From Sphingopyxis sp. QXT-31 (GTDB lineage Bacteria > Pseudomonadota > Alphaproteobacteria > Sphingomonadales > Sphingomonadaceae): a stretch of DNA of 64,000 nucleotides. Shown piece after piece: positions 34,856 through 46,949 of the stretch; within the stretch, counting starts at the first letter, position 1; the number at the start of each line of letters is the position of its first letter. Both the position numbers and the translations under genes were made by a program. The stretch is from the NCBI RefSeq assembly GCF_001984035.1, contig NZ_CP019449.1, positions 3,410,001 to 3,474,000 on the forward strand. The letters run 5' to 3'. The notes beneath the pieces were generated by a model. The model saw nothing but the letters and a program-made list of their open reading frames with translations, made no database searches and was not told the origin of the DNA.

Positions 34856-35325
34856 TCGTCGAGCCGCGTCTTGGTCGTGAAGCCGCCTGCGGCGTCCCAC
34901 TCGTCGGCGCTCTTTTCCTCGACCGTCACGCCGAAGGTCCAGATATGCCCCTCGGGATCCCTGGCGCGGTAGCTGCGGTCGCCGTAGAATTGCGTCTCGG
35001 GCTCCTGGACGATCACGGCGCCCGCGGTGCGCGCGACTTCGCAATGCGCGTCGATATCCTCGCCGGCGGCGAGCTGCACATGCACCGTCTGCGTATTCTT
35101 GCCGCCCAGCGACTTGGGGCTCTTGTGATCCTCGGACCATTCGTTGCCGACCATGATCGTCGATCCGCCATAGCCCATCTCGCTATGCGCCAGATTGCCC
35201 TCGGCATCGAGCAGCACGAACAGCGGCTCGAAACCGAACGCCTCCTCCAGCCAGCGGAACGCCGCCTTGGCGTCCTGGTAACAGACGGCGCTCGAAAGCC
35301 CCTTGCTACGTGCCTGTTCCGCCAT
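34852..35325 (-). CDS. VOC (glyoxalase/bleomycin-resistance/dioxygenase) superfamily protein
   Basis: A 157-residue protein with two beta-alpha-beta-beta-beta modules: SAVCYQDAKAAFRWLEEAFG at the start, MGYGGSTIMVGNEWSED in the middle, and YGDRSYRARDPEGHIWTFG with the conserved D-P-x-G-H-x-W at the end. PhnB/glyoxalase-like; enzyme activity cannot be predicted. GGGAGAG precedes the ATG at 35325. First gene of a coupled three-gene operon with ArsR and SRPBCC proteins. Confidence 0.87.
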   Translation of the reverse strand: MAEQARSKGLSSAVCYQDAKAAFRWLEEAFGFEPLFVLLDAEGNLAHSEMGYGGSTIMVGNEWSEDHKSPKSLGGKNTQTVHVQLAAGEDIDAHCEVARTAGAVIVQEPETQFYGDRSYRARDPEGHIWTFGVTVEEKSADEWDAAGGFTTKTRLDD

Positions 35326-35366
35326 GATCGCTCTCCCGATTCGCCTATGATTTCTCGATAATAGAA

Positions 35367-35388
35367 TATTTTCGCAAAAATGAAAATA
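35367..35388. promoter_or_regulatory. AT-rich inverted repeat between the VOC-ArsR operon and glutaminase
   Basis: TATTTTC (35367-35373) faces GAAAATA (35382-35388) with an 8-base spacer, in the only AT-rich stretch of the divergent gap 35326-35424. It lies 42 bases upstream of the VOC ATG and 37 upstream of the glutaminase ATG. A plausible operator for the ArsR regulator of the leftward operon. Confidence 0.45.
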
Positions 35389-35424
35389 CATGCAATCGCG
35401 AATGAAGTTGCTAGGAAGTGGGCG

Positions 35425-36351
35425 ATGACCGACCTCGCCCGCTGCCTCGCCGAAGCCTATGAAGTCGCGCTGCCGCACCGCGGCCAGGGCAAGGTCGCCG
35501 ACTATATTCCGGCGCTGGCGAAGGTCGATCCGAACCGTTTTGGTATGGCGCTCGCGCTTCCCGACGGCACGCTCCACACCGCCGGCGACGCCAGCGAGGC
35601 GTTTTCCATCCAGTCGGTGTCGAAGGTGTTCACGCTGGCGCTCGCGCTCCGCCGCGTCGGCAGTTCGCTGTGGGACAGCGTCGGCCGTGAACCCTCGGGC
35701 AGCGCGTTCAATTCGATCGTCCAGCTCGAAAACGAGGCCGGCGTGCCGCGCAACCCCTTCATCAACGCCGGCGCGATCGCGACCACCGACCGGCTGATCG
35801 ACGGCCGCGACCTCGACGAAACGGTCGAGGAAATCCTCGCCTTCATGCGCGCCCGCGCCGGCGACGACGCGGTAGAGATCGACCTCGACGTCGCATCTTC
35901 CGAATCCGAAACCGGCGCGCGCAACCGCAGCCTGACCCATTTTATGGACGCCTTCGGCAACCTCCGTCACCCCGTCGAAACGACGCTCGGCGTCTATTTT
36001 CGCCAATGCGCGATCGCGATGAGCTGCACCCAACTGGCGAAGGCGGGGCTGTTCCTGGCGATGGAAGGCCGCGACCCGCGCACCGGCGAGCAATTGCTCG
36101 AGGCGCACCGCGCGCGCCGCATCAACGCGATCATGATGCTCTGCGGCCACTACGACAATTCGGGCGAATTCGCCTTCCGCGTCGGTCTGCCGGGCAAGAG
36201 CGGGGTCGGCGGCGGCATCCTGTGCATCGCGCCGGGGCAGGGCTCGATCGCGGTCTGGTCGCCGGGGCTCAACGAAGCGGGAACGTCGCTCGTCGGCGCG
36301 ATCGCGCTCGAACATTTCGCTTATGTCGCGGGCTGGTCGGTGTTCGACTGA
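35425..36351 (+). CDS. glsA: Glutaminase (serine-dependent beta-lactamase fold)
   Basis: Hydrolyses glutamine to glutamate and ammonia. The 308 residues include the catalytic Ser64-x-x-Lys67 in [14 protein letters not shown], the substrate region [16 protein letters not shown] and [11 protein letters not shown]-containing [13 protein letters not shown], and the C-terminal [12 protein letters not shown]. The length matches bacterial glutaminases. AGGAAG at 35413-35418 precedes the ATG at 35425; the frame is open to 35380 but that stretch is AT-rich leader. Stand-alone gene, convergent with rlpA. Confidence 0.95.
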   Translation: MTDLARCLAEAYEVALPHRGQGKVADYIPALAKVDPNRFGMALALPDGTLHTAGDASEAFSIQSVSKVFTLALALRRVGSSLWDSVGREPSGSAFNSIVQLENEAGVPRNPFINAGAIATTDRLIDGRDLDETVEEILAFMRARAGDDAVEIDLDVASSESETGARNRSLTHFMDAFGNLRHPVETTLGVYFRQCAIAMSCTQLAKAGLFLAMEGRDPRTGEQLLEAHRARRINAIMMLCGHYDNSGEFAFRVGLPGKSGVGGGILCIAPGQGSIAVWSPGLNEAGTSLVGAIALEHFAYVAGWSVFD

Positions 36352-36391
36352 TAGCATGCGATGAATGTCGCGTTTCGCCCGAAGCCGGCCG

Positions 36392-36781
36392 TCAATCCTC
36401 CAGCAGCGCCAGCCGCACCCGCGCCGTGCCGCTCCGGTGCATGCCGATTTCCTTCGCCGCGGCGTGGCTGATGTCGATGACGCGCCCGCGCCCGAAGGGA
36501 CCCCGGTCGTTGATCCGCACCACCACGCTCTGCCCGTTCGACAGGTTGGTGACGCGCACCTTGCTGCCGAAGGGCAGGCTGCGGTGCGCCGCGGTCAGGT
36601 CGCCGGGATCGCACACCTCGCCATTGGCGGTGCGGTTGCCCGCAATCTCGCGGCTGTAATAGCTCGCCATTCCGGTCGCGACCTCGGTCTCGACGACGGT
36701 TTCTGTGTCGTCTTCGACCTCCTGCGCGGCCGCCGGAAGCGCCAGCAGCATCGGCATCAGCATAGCCAACAGCGCCCGCAT
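36392..36781 (-). CDS. rlpA: RlpA-family double-psi beta-barrel protein
   Basis: A 129-residue exported protein with a signal peptide ([20 protein letters not shown]) and the RlpA domain: [57 protein letters not shown]. RlpA enzymes are septal lytic transglycosylases acting on denuded glycan strands. This protein is short: it lacks the C-terminal SPOR domain and a lipobox, so septal targeting is not evident. It lies between glsA and gyrB with no shared transcript likely. Confidence 0.87.
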   Translation of the reverse strand: MRALLAMLMPMLLALPAAAQEVEDDTETVVETEVATGMASYYSREIAGNRTANGEVCDPGDLTAAHRSLPFGSKVRVTNLSNGQSVVVRINDRGPFGRGRVIDISHAAAKEIGMHRSGTARVRLALLED

Positions 36782-36869
36782 GACATCCTCCCCCGTTTTC
36801 TGGCGGCAGAGAACCGCGCTCGGCGCGCCGTGGCAAGCCGGGCCGCGTTACGCCGCGCCGTAATTGCGA

Positions 36870-39539
<2,670 letters not shown>

Positions 39540-39552
39540 CTAGTTTCGCCCC

Positions 39553-39987
39553 ATGAACCATCGTCTCCCCGCTTCGCTTGCCGCCACCCTCGCCTTCGCG
39601 CTCGCCGCCTGTTCGCAGCCCGCGCCGCCCGCCGACAATGCCCCGGTGGTCGCCGGCGAGCCGCTCGCCTCGCGCCCGGTGATGATCGGCACCGAAGGGC
39701 CCCAGCTTCCCGCCTGTTCGAGCATCAGCCGCGTCAAGGCCGGCGGCACCGACGTCTATTGGGCGCCCGGCGAAACGCGCGCGGTCAAGGCGAAGCTCGC
39801 CGGCGGGGTGCGTGTGTCGCTGTGCGAGGCGACCGACGACGACGCCTGGTTCGGGGTGATCTTCCCGCCCGCGGGACAGGACGACACGCTCTGCGGCATC
39901 GGCCGCCCGATCCGCACCGCGCGCGAATATCAGGGCCCGTGCCGCTGGGGCTGGATCAAAGGCGGGACGGTCCAGCTGGGGGCTTAA
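39553..39987 (+). CDS. Hypothetical lipoprotein
   Basis: A 144-residue lipoprotein: signal peptide MNHRLPASLAATLAFALAAC with lipobox ALAAC, then a Pro/Ala linker and a compact domain (VYWAPGETRAVKAKLAGGVR; WFGVIFPPAGQDDTLCGIGR; YQGPCRWGWIKGGTVQL) that resembles an SH3-like beta fold. Three or four Cys residues could form disulfides. I do not recognise a family. It is divergent from gyrB and convergent with the next gene across a composite repeat. Confidence 0.7.
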   Translation: MNHRLPASLAATLAFALAACSQPAPPADNAPVVAGEPLASRPVMIGTEGPQLPACSSISRVKAGGTDVYWAPGETRAVKAKLAGGVRVSLCEATDDDAWFGVIFPPAGQDDTLCGIGRPIRTAREYQGPCRWGWIKGGTVQLGA

Positions 39988-39992
39988 TGGGA

Positions 39993-40126
39993 TATCCTCC
40001 CTGTCGCGCAGCGATGGGGAGGTGGCAGCGCGAAGCGCTGACGGAGGGGCGTTGGCGCCCAAATCGCCGCCCCCCCACCATCCTTCGGACGGTCCCCCTC
40101 CCCATCGCTTCGCGACAGGGAGGATA
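39993..40126 (-). repeat. Composite palindromic repeat, copy 6
   Basis: TATCCTCCCTGTCGCG at the left end pairs with CGCGACAGGGAGGATA at the right end (to 40126), a compensated change (CCCTGTCGCG in place of CCCC...). The interior has CAGC...GCTGACGGAGGGG first, inverted to copy 1. It lies between convergent stop codons at 39987 and 40128 and nearly fills the gap. Confidence 0.85.
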
Positions 40127-40127
40127 A

Positions 40128-40655
40128 TTACCCCCGGCAATCCTCGATCAGCCGCCCGATTTCCGACTGCACCGGCAGCGTCAGCGTGCTGCCGTTGCTC
40201 GCTTCCAAGGCAAAGCGCCCGCGGCTGAACGCGATGCGGTCGAGCTTGACGTCGCGTGCGCCGATCGCGACCCGGCCGCCGGTGAGGCGCAGCTGGTCGG
40301 TCCCCGCGCTGGTCCGCAATTGCACGTCGAGCGGCGCCTCGCCGGCGCCCAGCCCCGCGCCGAGCTCGATCGACCCGCCGTTGCAGACCATCGTCACCAG
40401 CGGCGATGCGGCGCTGGCCTGCGCGAAGCGCGCGGTGCGCGAGCCTGCGTCGTAACGCCATTCGCCGGCGTCGAGCTGACGCTGGTCCCACGGCCGTGCT
40501 GGCGGGGCAGGGGGCAGCGGAACGGGGGTAGGCGCGACCGCGACGGGGCGCGGTTGCTGCACCGGCGCCGGGGTCGGCACCGCGGCGCAGCTGGCGATCG
40601 CCAGCGTCAGCGGCAGCGCCGTGCCATAGCGCCACCAAGCGCGTCTTTTGCTCAT
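40128..40655 (-). CDS. Hypothetical lipoprotein with Pro-rich linker
   Basis: A 175-residue lipoprotein (MSKRRAWWRYGTALPLTLAI, lipobox IASC), a Pro/Val linker, then a beta-rich domain of about 120 residues (EWRYDAGSRTARFAQ, LVTMVCNGGSIELGAG, LRTSAGTDQLRLTGGRVAIG) with two Cys residues. Similar small periplasmic proteins are frequent in sphingomonads; function unknown. Its ATG at 40655 overlaps the nitroreductase stop (ATGA), making it the last gene of the MoxR operon. Confidence 0.72.
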   Translation of the reverse strand: MSKRRAWWRYGTALPLTLAIASCAAVPTPAPVQQPRPVAVAPTPVPLPPAPPARPWDQRQLDAGEWRYDAGSRTARFAQASAASPLVTMVCNGGSIELGAGLGAGEAPLDVQLRTSAGTDQLRLTGGRVAIGARDVKLDRIAFSRGRFALEASNGSTLTLPVQSEIGRLIEDCRG

Positions 40656-41353
40656 CGGGAAAACCCCCGCCAGTCGATCACTTCGTCGAGGCCAACGCGC
40701 GGCACCGGCCATTGGTTCACCGCGGCCGCCTCGTCGGCATAGCCGATCGCCAGCCCGGTGAAGAGGATCTGGCCGTCGCCGAGCTCCAGCGTCTGGCGGA
40801 TCGTCTCGCCATACATCGCCCAACATTCCTGCGGGCAGCTGGCGAGGCCGTGCTCGACGAGCAGCAGCATGACCGACTGCAACCACATGCCCATGTCGGA
40901 CCATTGCGGCGGCCCCATGATCCGCGAACAGTGGAGGAACAGCATCACCGGGGCGCCGAAGCCGGTATAATTGTGCATGAACTGGCCGAGCCGGCCCTTC
41001 TTGTCCTCGCGCGGGATGCCGAGCGCAGCATAGAGCCCCTCGCCGACGCCGAAGCGCCGCGTCTCCCACGGGTCGGTCAGCCCCTTGGGGTAGATGTCAT
41101 ATTCGGGCTGATGCCCGTCGCGCCCCATCGCGATGCGCCCCGCGACGGCGTCCTTCACCGCCTGCCAGGGCGCGCCCGTCAGCACGACCGCCTGCCAGGG
41201 CTGGAGGTTGCCGCCCGAGGGCGCGCGCTGTGCGGCGGCGAAGATTTCCGCGAGCAGCGCGGGATCGACCGGCCGGTCGGCAAAGGCGCGCACCGAGCGG
41301 CGCTTGTGGAGCGCTTCGGTCACCGAAGCTGCGGACGGGTCAGTCGCTGGCAT
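40652..41353 (-). CDS. Nitroreductase family protein
   Basis: A 233-residue FMN-dependent nitroreductase-fold oxidoreductase. Family features: EALHKRRSVRAFADRPVDP (FMN-phosphate binding), RAPSGGNLQPWQAVVLTG, LLVEHGLASCPQECWAMYGE and the closing GLAIGYAD. It resembles the BluB/NfnB-like single-domain enzymes; the substrate is unknown. The start at 41353 overlaps the RDD gene's stop by 14 bases, so it belongs to the same operon although its chemistry has no obvious link. Confidence 0.88.
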   Translation of the reverse strand: MPATDPSAASVTEALHKRRSVRAFADRPVDPALLAEIFAAAQRAPSGGNLQPWQAVVLTGAPWQAVKDAVAGRIAMGRDGHQPEYDIYPKGLTDPWETRRFGVGEGLYAALGIPREDKKGRLGQFMHNYTGFGAPVMLFLHCSRIMGPPQWSDMGMWLQSVMLLLVEHGLASCPQECWAMYGETIRQTLELGDGQILFTGLAIGYADEAAAVNQWPVPRVGLDEVIDWRGFSR

Positions 41354-42209
41354 ATTTATCCTCTCGCCGCTTGCCGAACAGCAATTTGCGTTCGAGCCGC
41401 GCCTTCAGTTGCCGGTAATAGGCGAGGAGGAAGACATCGTCCTCCTCGGCCACCGGCCGCCCGATCTTGGCGCGGATCGTGTCGGCGACCTCGCGCATGG
41501 CGCGCGGATCGCGGGCGCGCAAGACCCGCTCGAGTTCCTGCAGCTCGTAGATGCCGTAAACCGCGAGCTCGTTTTCGCCGAAAGTCATCGTCGCGGCGCC
41601 GTCGGCCTCGGCGGCGATATCCTGGTCGAGCTTCGAGCGCTGCGCCATCACGACCCAGGTCCCCGCGATCAGGTCGCCCATCCGCATCCGGTCCTTGTTG
41701 AACAGCAGGAACAGGCTGAGCGTCAGCGACCATAATATGCCGGCCGCGACGGTCAGCCCCGACACGCGGTCCTCGCCCGCGCCGAACCCCAGCATCATCA
41801 GCGGCAGAAAGATTTCGAGCTCGCGGATCAGGTTGCGCGCGACCACCGCGTCGGCGGTCAGGCGTCCGCCGTCGCGCGCGACGACGCGGATACCCATCAG
41901 CCTCTTGCCCGGCGTCGCGGCGCGCTGCCCCAGCTCGAACCCGATGAACCAGAAGGTCCGCAGGAAGAAGAAGCCGAGCAGCCAGATGCTCTGGAATATG
42001 TCCGAGCGGCTCGAATAGCCGAGCCAGCCGATCAGCAGGCTGAAGAGGATCAGCACGACCAGCATGATACCGAGGTCGACGATCAGCGCGCCGAACCGCA
42101 GCCCCGAACTCGCGATCTTCAGCTCGAGATCGACCCCCTCGGGGGTGATGAACTGGCGCAGCTTGCCCTGCCGCGCCAGCCGCTCGCGCGCGTTGGTGGC
42201 CGCGCTCAT
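41340..42209 (-). CDS. RDD family membrane protein
   Basis: A 289-residue inner-membrane protein with the RDD domain (residues about 30-180): SSGLRFGALIVDLGIMLVVL, GQRAATPGKRLMGIRVVARD and FLLFNKDRMRMGDLIAGTWV, with three to four transmembrane helices and a cytosolic C-terminal region of about 100 residues. RDD proteins are of uncertain role, possibly transport. Its ATG overlaps the SpoIIM-like gene stop (ATGA). It is next to MoxR and DUF58 genes as in many bacteria. Confidence 0.85.
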   Translation of the reverse strand: MSAATNARERLARQGKLRQFITPEGVDLELKIASSGLRFGALIVDLGIMLVVLILFSLLIGWLGYSSRSDIFQSIWLLGFFFLRTFWFIGFELGQRAATPGKRLMGIRVVARDGGRLTADAVVARNLIRELEIFLPLMMLGFGAGEDRVSGLTVAAGILWSLTLSLFLLFNKDRMRMGDLIAGTWVVMAQRSKLDQDIAAEADGAATMTFGENELAVYGIYELQELERVLRARDPRAMREVADTIRAKIGRPVAEEDDVFLLAYYRQLKARLERKLLFGKRREDKYASD

Positions 42210-43249
42210 GCGGCCTCCTCGCGGCGGGGGAGGTAATAATAGGCGAGCCAGAAGAGCAGCATCGCGGTGCCGATCGCATAGCGCGTCACCGTGTCGGTGA
42301 TCAGCTGGCGCCCGAAACCTTCGAGCAGCCCGGCGATCAGCAGCATGATGATCACGCCGACCATCACCTTGCCCGCGGTGCGCCCTGCATCCGACGCCGC
42401 CTGCAACCGGCTGCGCGCGCCCGGAAATACCACCGCCGCGCCGATGCGCAGCCCCGCGGCGCCAGACAAAGCGGCGGCGAACAGCTCGGTCGTGCCGTGA
42501 ATGAACAGCCAGCCGGCGAAATCATAACCCAGCCCCTTCGAGGTGAAGACCGCGACCATCGCGCCGATGTTGATGCCCTGATAGAATTCCAGCATCATCG
42601 TCGGGATGCCGAAGGCAAAGCCCAGCGCGAAGGACATGATCGACACGCCGCTGTTGTGCGTGAACAGGAAGGAGGCGAAGACGTGCAGCGCGCCGCCCTC
42701 CTCGTCGGCCGCGGCCTTGCCGTGCCCCATCGTCGATTGCAGATATTCGACCGTCGCGCGCGGGTCGCGCCCGCCCGCCATGCTTTCGTCGACGAAGCTG
42801 TAGTACCATTGCGGATCGCTGGTCACGAGCGACCAGCTGGTCAGTCCGCCGAGGAGGAGGATGGCCACGATGATCAGCGTTTCTTTCCACACTGCCTGCA
42901 CCGCCAGCGGCCAGTCGCGCGCGAAGAAGCGCGCCAGCCGGTCGAGCCGCGACTGGCGCACGCCATAGATCAGGAAATAACCGCGCATCGACAGCGCCTC
43001 GAGATGATCGAGCAATGCCTTGTCGAGGCTGGTTGCGCGCGCGATCGACAGCGACGACAGGGTCGCGCGATAGAGCACGGGCAGTTGGAGCAGCTCCTCG
43101 CTCGACAGCCCCTTGGCGCCCTTTTTCTCGAGCCGGGTGAGCAGCGCGTCGAAGGCGATCCAGTCGGCCTCGCGCTCGGCGCGGAAACGCACGGTCGAGA
43201 AGGTCGGCGCGTCGATCGCGGCGGCGGCGGAGACGGTCGGCACGATCAC
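42206..43249 (-). CDS. SpoIIM-like (stage II sporulation protein M family) membrane protein
   Basis: A 347-residue protein whose C-terminal two thirds are a SpoIIM-like membrane domain of about five helices: WKETLIIVAILLLGGLTSWS, SIMSFALGFAFGIPTMMLEF, FAGWLFIHGTTELFAAALSG. In bacilli SpoIIM works in peptidoglycan hydrolysis during engulfment; non-sporulating bacteria carry paralogues beside DUF58, MoxR and RDD genes, role unknown. The first 120 residues are cytosolic helices (SSEELLQLPVLYRATLSSLS). The start is a GTG at 43249 overlapping the DUF58 stop (GTGA). Confidence 0.85.
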   Translation of the reverse strand: MIVPTVSAAAAIDAPTFSTVRFRAEREADWIAFDALLTRLEKKGAKGLSSEELLQLPVLYRATLSSLSIARATSLDKALLDHLEALSMRGYFLIYGVRQSRLDRLARFFARDWPLAVQAVWKETLIIVAILLLGGLTSWSLVTSDPQWYYSFVDESMAGGRDPRATVEYLQSTMGHGKAAADEEGGALHVFASFLFTHNSGVSIMSFALGFAFGIPTMMLEFYQGINIGAMVAVFTSKGLGYDFAGWLFIHGTTELFAAALSGAAGLRIGAAVVFPGARSRLQAASDAGRTAGKVMVGVIIMLLIAGLLEGFGRQLITDTVTRYAIGTAMLLFWLAYYYLPRREEAA

Positions 43250-44562
43250 AGGCTACCCTCGCGCTTGATGCCCAGATAGGCGTCGATCACCCCGCCCGCC
43301 ATCGCGTCGGCGGGCACTTCGAGCACGTCGGCGCCCAGCCGCTGCAACCGCGCGATGACCAGCTGGCGGTCGCGCAGCATCGCGGCGGCGACGTTCGATC
43401 GCGTGACGTCGGCGGCGCTTTCGGGGCGGCGCTTTTCCTCGCTCTCCAGCTCCTCGTCCTTCAGCACGACGAACAGCAGCCGGTGCTTCTTGACCAGCCG
43501 GCCCGCGGCGCGGATCATCAGGTCGGCGCTCGTCGCATCTGTGAATTCGGTGAACAAGATGATCAGCGACCGGCGGTTGAGCTGCGCCGACAAGGTCGTC
43601 AGCGCCAGCGTGAAATTGCTCTCGACCGGGGCGTAATCGACCAGGCTCGCCGCGCGCTGGAGCGCCGGGAAATCCTGCGTGTGCATATGGGCCGGCGTCA
43701 TCGCCTGCGGTTTCGCCGCGAAGGAGAAGAGGCTGATCCGGTCGTTCATCTTCAGCCCGACATAGGCGAGCAGCAGCGCCGCCGACACCGCGCGGTCGAC
43801 GCGCGGCATGCCGCCCACCGGCTCGGCCATCGTCCGCCCGCCGTCGATCGCCAGCACGACGCGATTGTCGCGCTCGACGCGATATTCCTTGGCAAGCAAT
43901 TTCACGTGCCGCGCGGTCGCGTTCCAGTCGATCGCGCGCCGGTCCATGCCCGGCTGATATTCGGCGAGCGCTTCATATTCGGCGCCTTCGCCGCGGATGC
44001 GCTGCTGGCGCAGACCAAACCAGCTGTTGCGCTGGAACAATCGGCTGCCCTCCTCGGTCACCGCGCGCAGGCTGGGGACGACCGCGATGCTGCCGTCGAG
44101 AGCGAATTTGCGCTGTTTCCACACCAGCCCCAGCGGCCCGCGCCAGCGGATCCACGCGGCGTCGATCAAGCCCTTGCCGCGCCGGCTCGCCGACAGCGGC
44201 ATGATTCGCGTGAGCGGTCCGCCCTCGGCGGCGCGCATCGTTTCGGTGAGCCGGCCCCCGACCGCCAGCCGTTCGTCGACCGCCAGCGCGACCTCGGCGT
44301 GCCGCGGCACCCCGCGCTCGCTCGCCGCGGTCAGCTTGAGGTCGAACGGGTCGCCGACCCCGACCTGGTGCGGATATTTCGCATCGAGCGTCAAGTGGCG
44401 CGGATGCGCGCCCGCGAGTGCGTCGACCAGCAGGCAGGCGACCAGGAAAGCGATCCACCCGGGCGCGAACAGCCACAGCTCGGGCCGGATCAGCCCGAGC
44501 AGCAGCGCGACCGGCGCACCCGCCAGCAGCAGAAGGATCGCCCGCCGGGTCGGATAGATCAT
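43246..44562 (-). CDS. DUF58 domain protein
   Basis: A 438-residue protein with N-terminal membrane helices (AILLLLAGAPVALLLGLIRP and LFAPGWIAFLVACLLVD) followed by a beta domain and the DUF58 region (EYQPGMDRRAIDWNATARHV, VLAIDGGRTM), which adopts a von Willebrand A-like fold. Known MoxR/DUF58 pairs act in assembly or regulation of membrane complexes. I chose the ATG at 44562; GGAGG of the preceding repeat lies 10 bases before it and seems to be its ribosome-binding site. A TTG at 44565 is also possible. Confidence 0.88.
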   Translation of the reverse strand: MIYPTRRAILLLLAGAPVALLLGLIRPELWLFAPGWIAFLVACLLVDALAGAHPRHLTLDAKYPHQVGVGDPFDLKLTAASERGVPRHAEVALAVDERLAVGGRLTETMRAAEGGPLTRIMPLSASRRGKGLIDAAWIRWRGPLGLVWKQRKFALDGSIAVVPSLRAVTEEGSRLFQRNSWFGLRQQRIRGEGAEYEALAEYQPGMDRRAIDWNATARHVKLLAKEYRVERDNRVVLAIDGGRTMAEPVGGMPRVDRAVSAALLLAYVGLKMNDRISLFSFAAKPQAMTPAHMHTQDFPALQRAASLVDYAPVESNFTLALTTLSAQLNRRSLIILFTEFTDATSADLMIRAAGRLVKKHRLLFVVLKDEELESEEKRRPESAADVTRSNVAAAMLRDRQLVIARLQRLGADVLEVPADAMAGGVIDAYLGIKREGSL

Positions 44563-44569
44563 CAAAAAA

Positions 44570-44698
44570 GATCCTCCCTGCCGCGAAGCGGTGGGGAGGT
44601 GGCAGCGCTAAGCGCTGACGGAGGGGCTATGACGCAGCCCCTCCACCACGCGCTATGCGCGCGGTCCGCCTCCCCACGGCTTCGCCGCAGGGAGGATC
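44570..44698 (-). repeat. Composite palindromic repeat, copy 7 (inside the MoxR operon)
   Basis: GATCCTCCCTGC (44570-44581) pairs with GCAGGGAGGATC (44687-44698). The CAGC...GCTGACGGAGGGG half comes first (inverted to copy 1). It fills the gap between the moxR stop (44714) and the DUF58 ATG (44562) on the same strand. Its terminal GGGAGG on the minus strand is placed to serve as the Shine-Dalgarno of DUF58. Confidence 0.85.
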
Positions 44699-44713
44699 TT
44701 TTCCGGCTCCCGA

Positions 44714-45721
44714 TCAACGCGGCACCTCCTCGCGTTCGAGCAGTGCGCTCACCACCTGTTCGACGCTGCGCCCCTCGATCTCGGCCGCGGCCGACAGGAT
44801 CACGCGGTGGCGCAGCACCCCGGCGGCAAGGCGCTGAATATCGTCGGGGATCACATAGTCGCGCCCGTCGAGTGCCGCCGCGGCGCTTGCGGCGCGCGCG
44901 AGCAGCGAGGCCGCGCGCGGGCTCGCGCCGCATTCCAGATCCGCGCTCTCGCGCGTCGCGCGCACCAGCCGCACGATATAATCGACGATCTCGTCGGCCA
45001 GCCGGACGTTCGAAATGATATCGATTGCCTCGCCGATCGCCTTGGCATCGGCCACCTGCGCCACGCCGAAATCGCCGACCGCGGGGCTCTTGAAGCGCCC
45101 GCCATGCTCGGCGACGATCCGCCGTTCTTCCTCGATTGCCGGATAATCGACGACCAGCTTGAACAGGAAGCGGTCGAGCTGCGCCTCGGGCAGCGGATAG
45201 ACGCCCTGTTGCTCGATCGGGTTCTGCGTCGCCAGCACAGTGAAGCGCGGGCTCATGACGTGCGGCTCGCCGTTGATCGTCACGCGCCGCTCCTGCATCG
45301 CCTCGAGCAGCGCGGCCTGCGTCTTGGGCGGGGTGCGGTTGATTTCATCGGCGAGCAGCAGCTCGGTAAAGATCGGCCCCTTGGTGAGCGTAAAGCTCGA
45401 CGTCTGGAAGTTGAACAGGTTCGACCCCAGGATATCGCCCGGCATCAGGTCGGGGGTGAACTGGATGCGCCCGAAATCGAGCCCGGTCGCGCGGGCAAAG
45501 GCCTGCGCGAGCAGGGTCTTGGCGGTTCCCGGCGGGCCTTCGAGCAGCACATGGCCGCCCGCGAGCAGCGCGATCGTCACCATCCGCGTCAGCGGCTGCT
45601 GGCCGAACACCGCCTTGGCGACCTCGGCGTCGATCGCGGCGCCCAGCGCTTGCACGCGCGCGACGCCCCCCGCCCCGTCTTTCTTGGGCCCGTCGCCCTT
45701 GGCGAGTAGATCAGCTGTCAC
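44714..45721 (-). CDS. MoxR-family AAA+ ATPase
   Basis: A 335-residue AAA+ ATPase. The Walker A loop GPPGTAKT is at residues 62-69, Walker B is [12 protein letters not shown], and [20 protein letters not shown] is the family's sensor-1 region. MoxR ATPases act as chaperones for the assembly or metal loading of protein complexes and are coded with VWA/DUF58 proteins, as here. The start is a GTG at 45721 that overlaps the DUF4350 stop by 11 bases. The repeat of copy 7 separates it from DUF58. Confidence 0.93.
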   Translation of the reverse strand: MTADLLAKGDGPKKDGAGGVARVQALGAAIDAEVAKAVFGQQPLTRMVTIALLAGGHVLLEGPPGTAKTLLAQAFARATGLDFGRIQFTPDLMPGDILGSNLFNFQTSSFTLTKGPIFTELLLADEINRTPPKTQAALLEAMQERRVTINGEPHVMSPRFTVLATQNPIEQQGVYPLPEAQLDRFLFKLVVDYPAIEEERRIVAEHGGRFKSPAVGDFGVAQVADAKAIGEAIDIISNVRLADEIVDYIVRLVRATRESADLECGASPRAASLLARAASAAAALDGRDYVIPDDIQRLAAGVLRHRVILSAAAEIEGRSVEQVVSALLEREEVPR

Positions 45722-46949
45722 GGATTAAGTCCTTCCTGATGTCGTGCAGCGCCTGCGCGTCTGCGAGGAATTCATGCTTGTTGCGCGCGAGCGGCAAGCG
45801 CCGCGCGAGCGCCGAGAAGAGGTCGCCGCCGGGCGGCAGATGCCGGTCGATCCAGCTGTCGGTCGCCGCGGCGTCGAGGCCGGCGGGGGCGTGCAGCCGC
45901 CGCGCGATCGCGGCGCGCAGGCTCGCGACATAGCTGTCGGCGCCCTCCAGCTCGCGGTCGGCCTGCTTGATCAGGTCGGCGCTGTTCGCGATCAGCGCCG
46001 CCTTCGACACCGCGATGGCGCGCCCGGGCTTCAGCGCCGGGCCGAAGCGCGCCCACGCCTGCCACAGCGCGAAGAGCCCCGCCGCGATCAGGCACAGGGT
46101 GATGCCGATGAACGGAGGCACGAAGGCAAAGCGCAGCAGCGAGCGCCCACCGCCCAGCCCGTTCAAGGTGACGTCGAAGGCGATGCTGTCGGCGTCGGCG
46201 TCCTCGGCGATGCCGTCGATCAGCATCGCGGCGCCGCGCGCGCCCTCGCGGCTGGCAAAGGCGAAATTGTTGATGAGGTCGGGGTCGGCGAGGATGTAGA
46301 CGTCCTGCTCGCGCGCCCGCGCCAGCACCGCGCCGCCGTCCGGTGCCGCGGCCAATGTCTCGATCCCGTCGCCTGACACCGTCTGGACGCCCGCGGGCAG
46401 CGACAGGCCGATCTGGCGCCCCGCGACCCACGCCGGGGCTTTCGTCACCTGGCCCTTTGACGTGTCGATCGCGACCTTGCCGAAGGGCGCCTCGGGCAGC
46501 AGCCTCGCGGGCGGCGCGACCGGGGCGCCGACGCTGACCCAACCGGGCTTGGTGTCGCTCCCCGGGATGCGCATCGCCCGCCATTTGGGCAGCACGATCA
46601 GCACCGGGGCGCCCCCGGCGCTCGTCAGCAGTTCGGCGATTTCCTCGGCGCGCGTCTCGTGCGTCGGGGTCAGGACGATCAGCGGCTGATAATCGTCATA
46701 GCTATAGGAGGGGGGGCTGCGCCGGATATCGACCGTCGCGCCCGCGCGTTCGATCAGGTCGACGATCCCGGCATAGCCCGGCGCTGCCTTCGACAGCGCA
46801 TGGCCCTGGCCGTCCTTGCCGCTGCTGAGCTGCGGGCCGAGCGCGATCAGCGCCCACAGCGCGATGAAGGCGATGATGCCGATGACGACCACGCCGGCCA
46901 TCAGCCGCGGGTTGAAGGGGCTCTCGCCGCTCGCCGTCTCGCCGCTCAT
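45711..46949 (-). CDS. DUF4350 domain membrane protein
   Basis: A 412-residue protein with an N-terminal helix ([20 protein letters not shown]), a periplasmic region with a Rossmann-like glutamine-amidotransferase-type segment ([30 protein letters not shown]) and a second helix ([20 protein letters not shown]) before a cytosolic helical tail. The DUF4350 domain is regularly found with MoxR and DUF58 in these operons; function unknown. The ATG at 46949 overlaps the DUF4129 stop (ATGA). Confidence 0.85.
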   Translation of the reverse strand: MSGETASGESPFNPRLMAGVVVIGIIAFIALWALIALGPQLSSGKDGQGHALSKAAPGYAGIVDLIERAGATVDIRRSPPSYSYDDYQPLIVLTPTHETRAEEIAELLTSAGGAPVLIVLPKWRAMRIPGSDTKPGWVSVGAPVAPPARLLPEAPFGKVAIDTSKGQVTKAPAWVAGRQIGLSLPAGVQTVSGDGIETLAAAPDGGAVLARAREQDVYILADPDLINNFAFASREGARGAAMLIDGIAEDADADSIAFDVTLNGLGGGRSLLRFAFVPPFIGITLCLIAAGLFALWQAWARFGPALKPGRAIAVSKAALIANSADLIKQADRELEGADSYVASLRAAIARRLHAPAGLDAAATDSWIDRHLPPGGDLFSALARRLPLARNKHEFLADAQALHDIRKDLIRDS

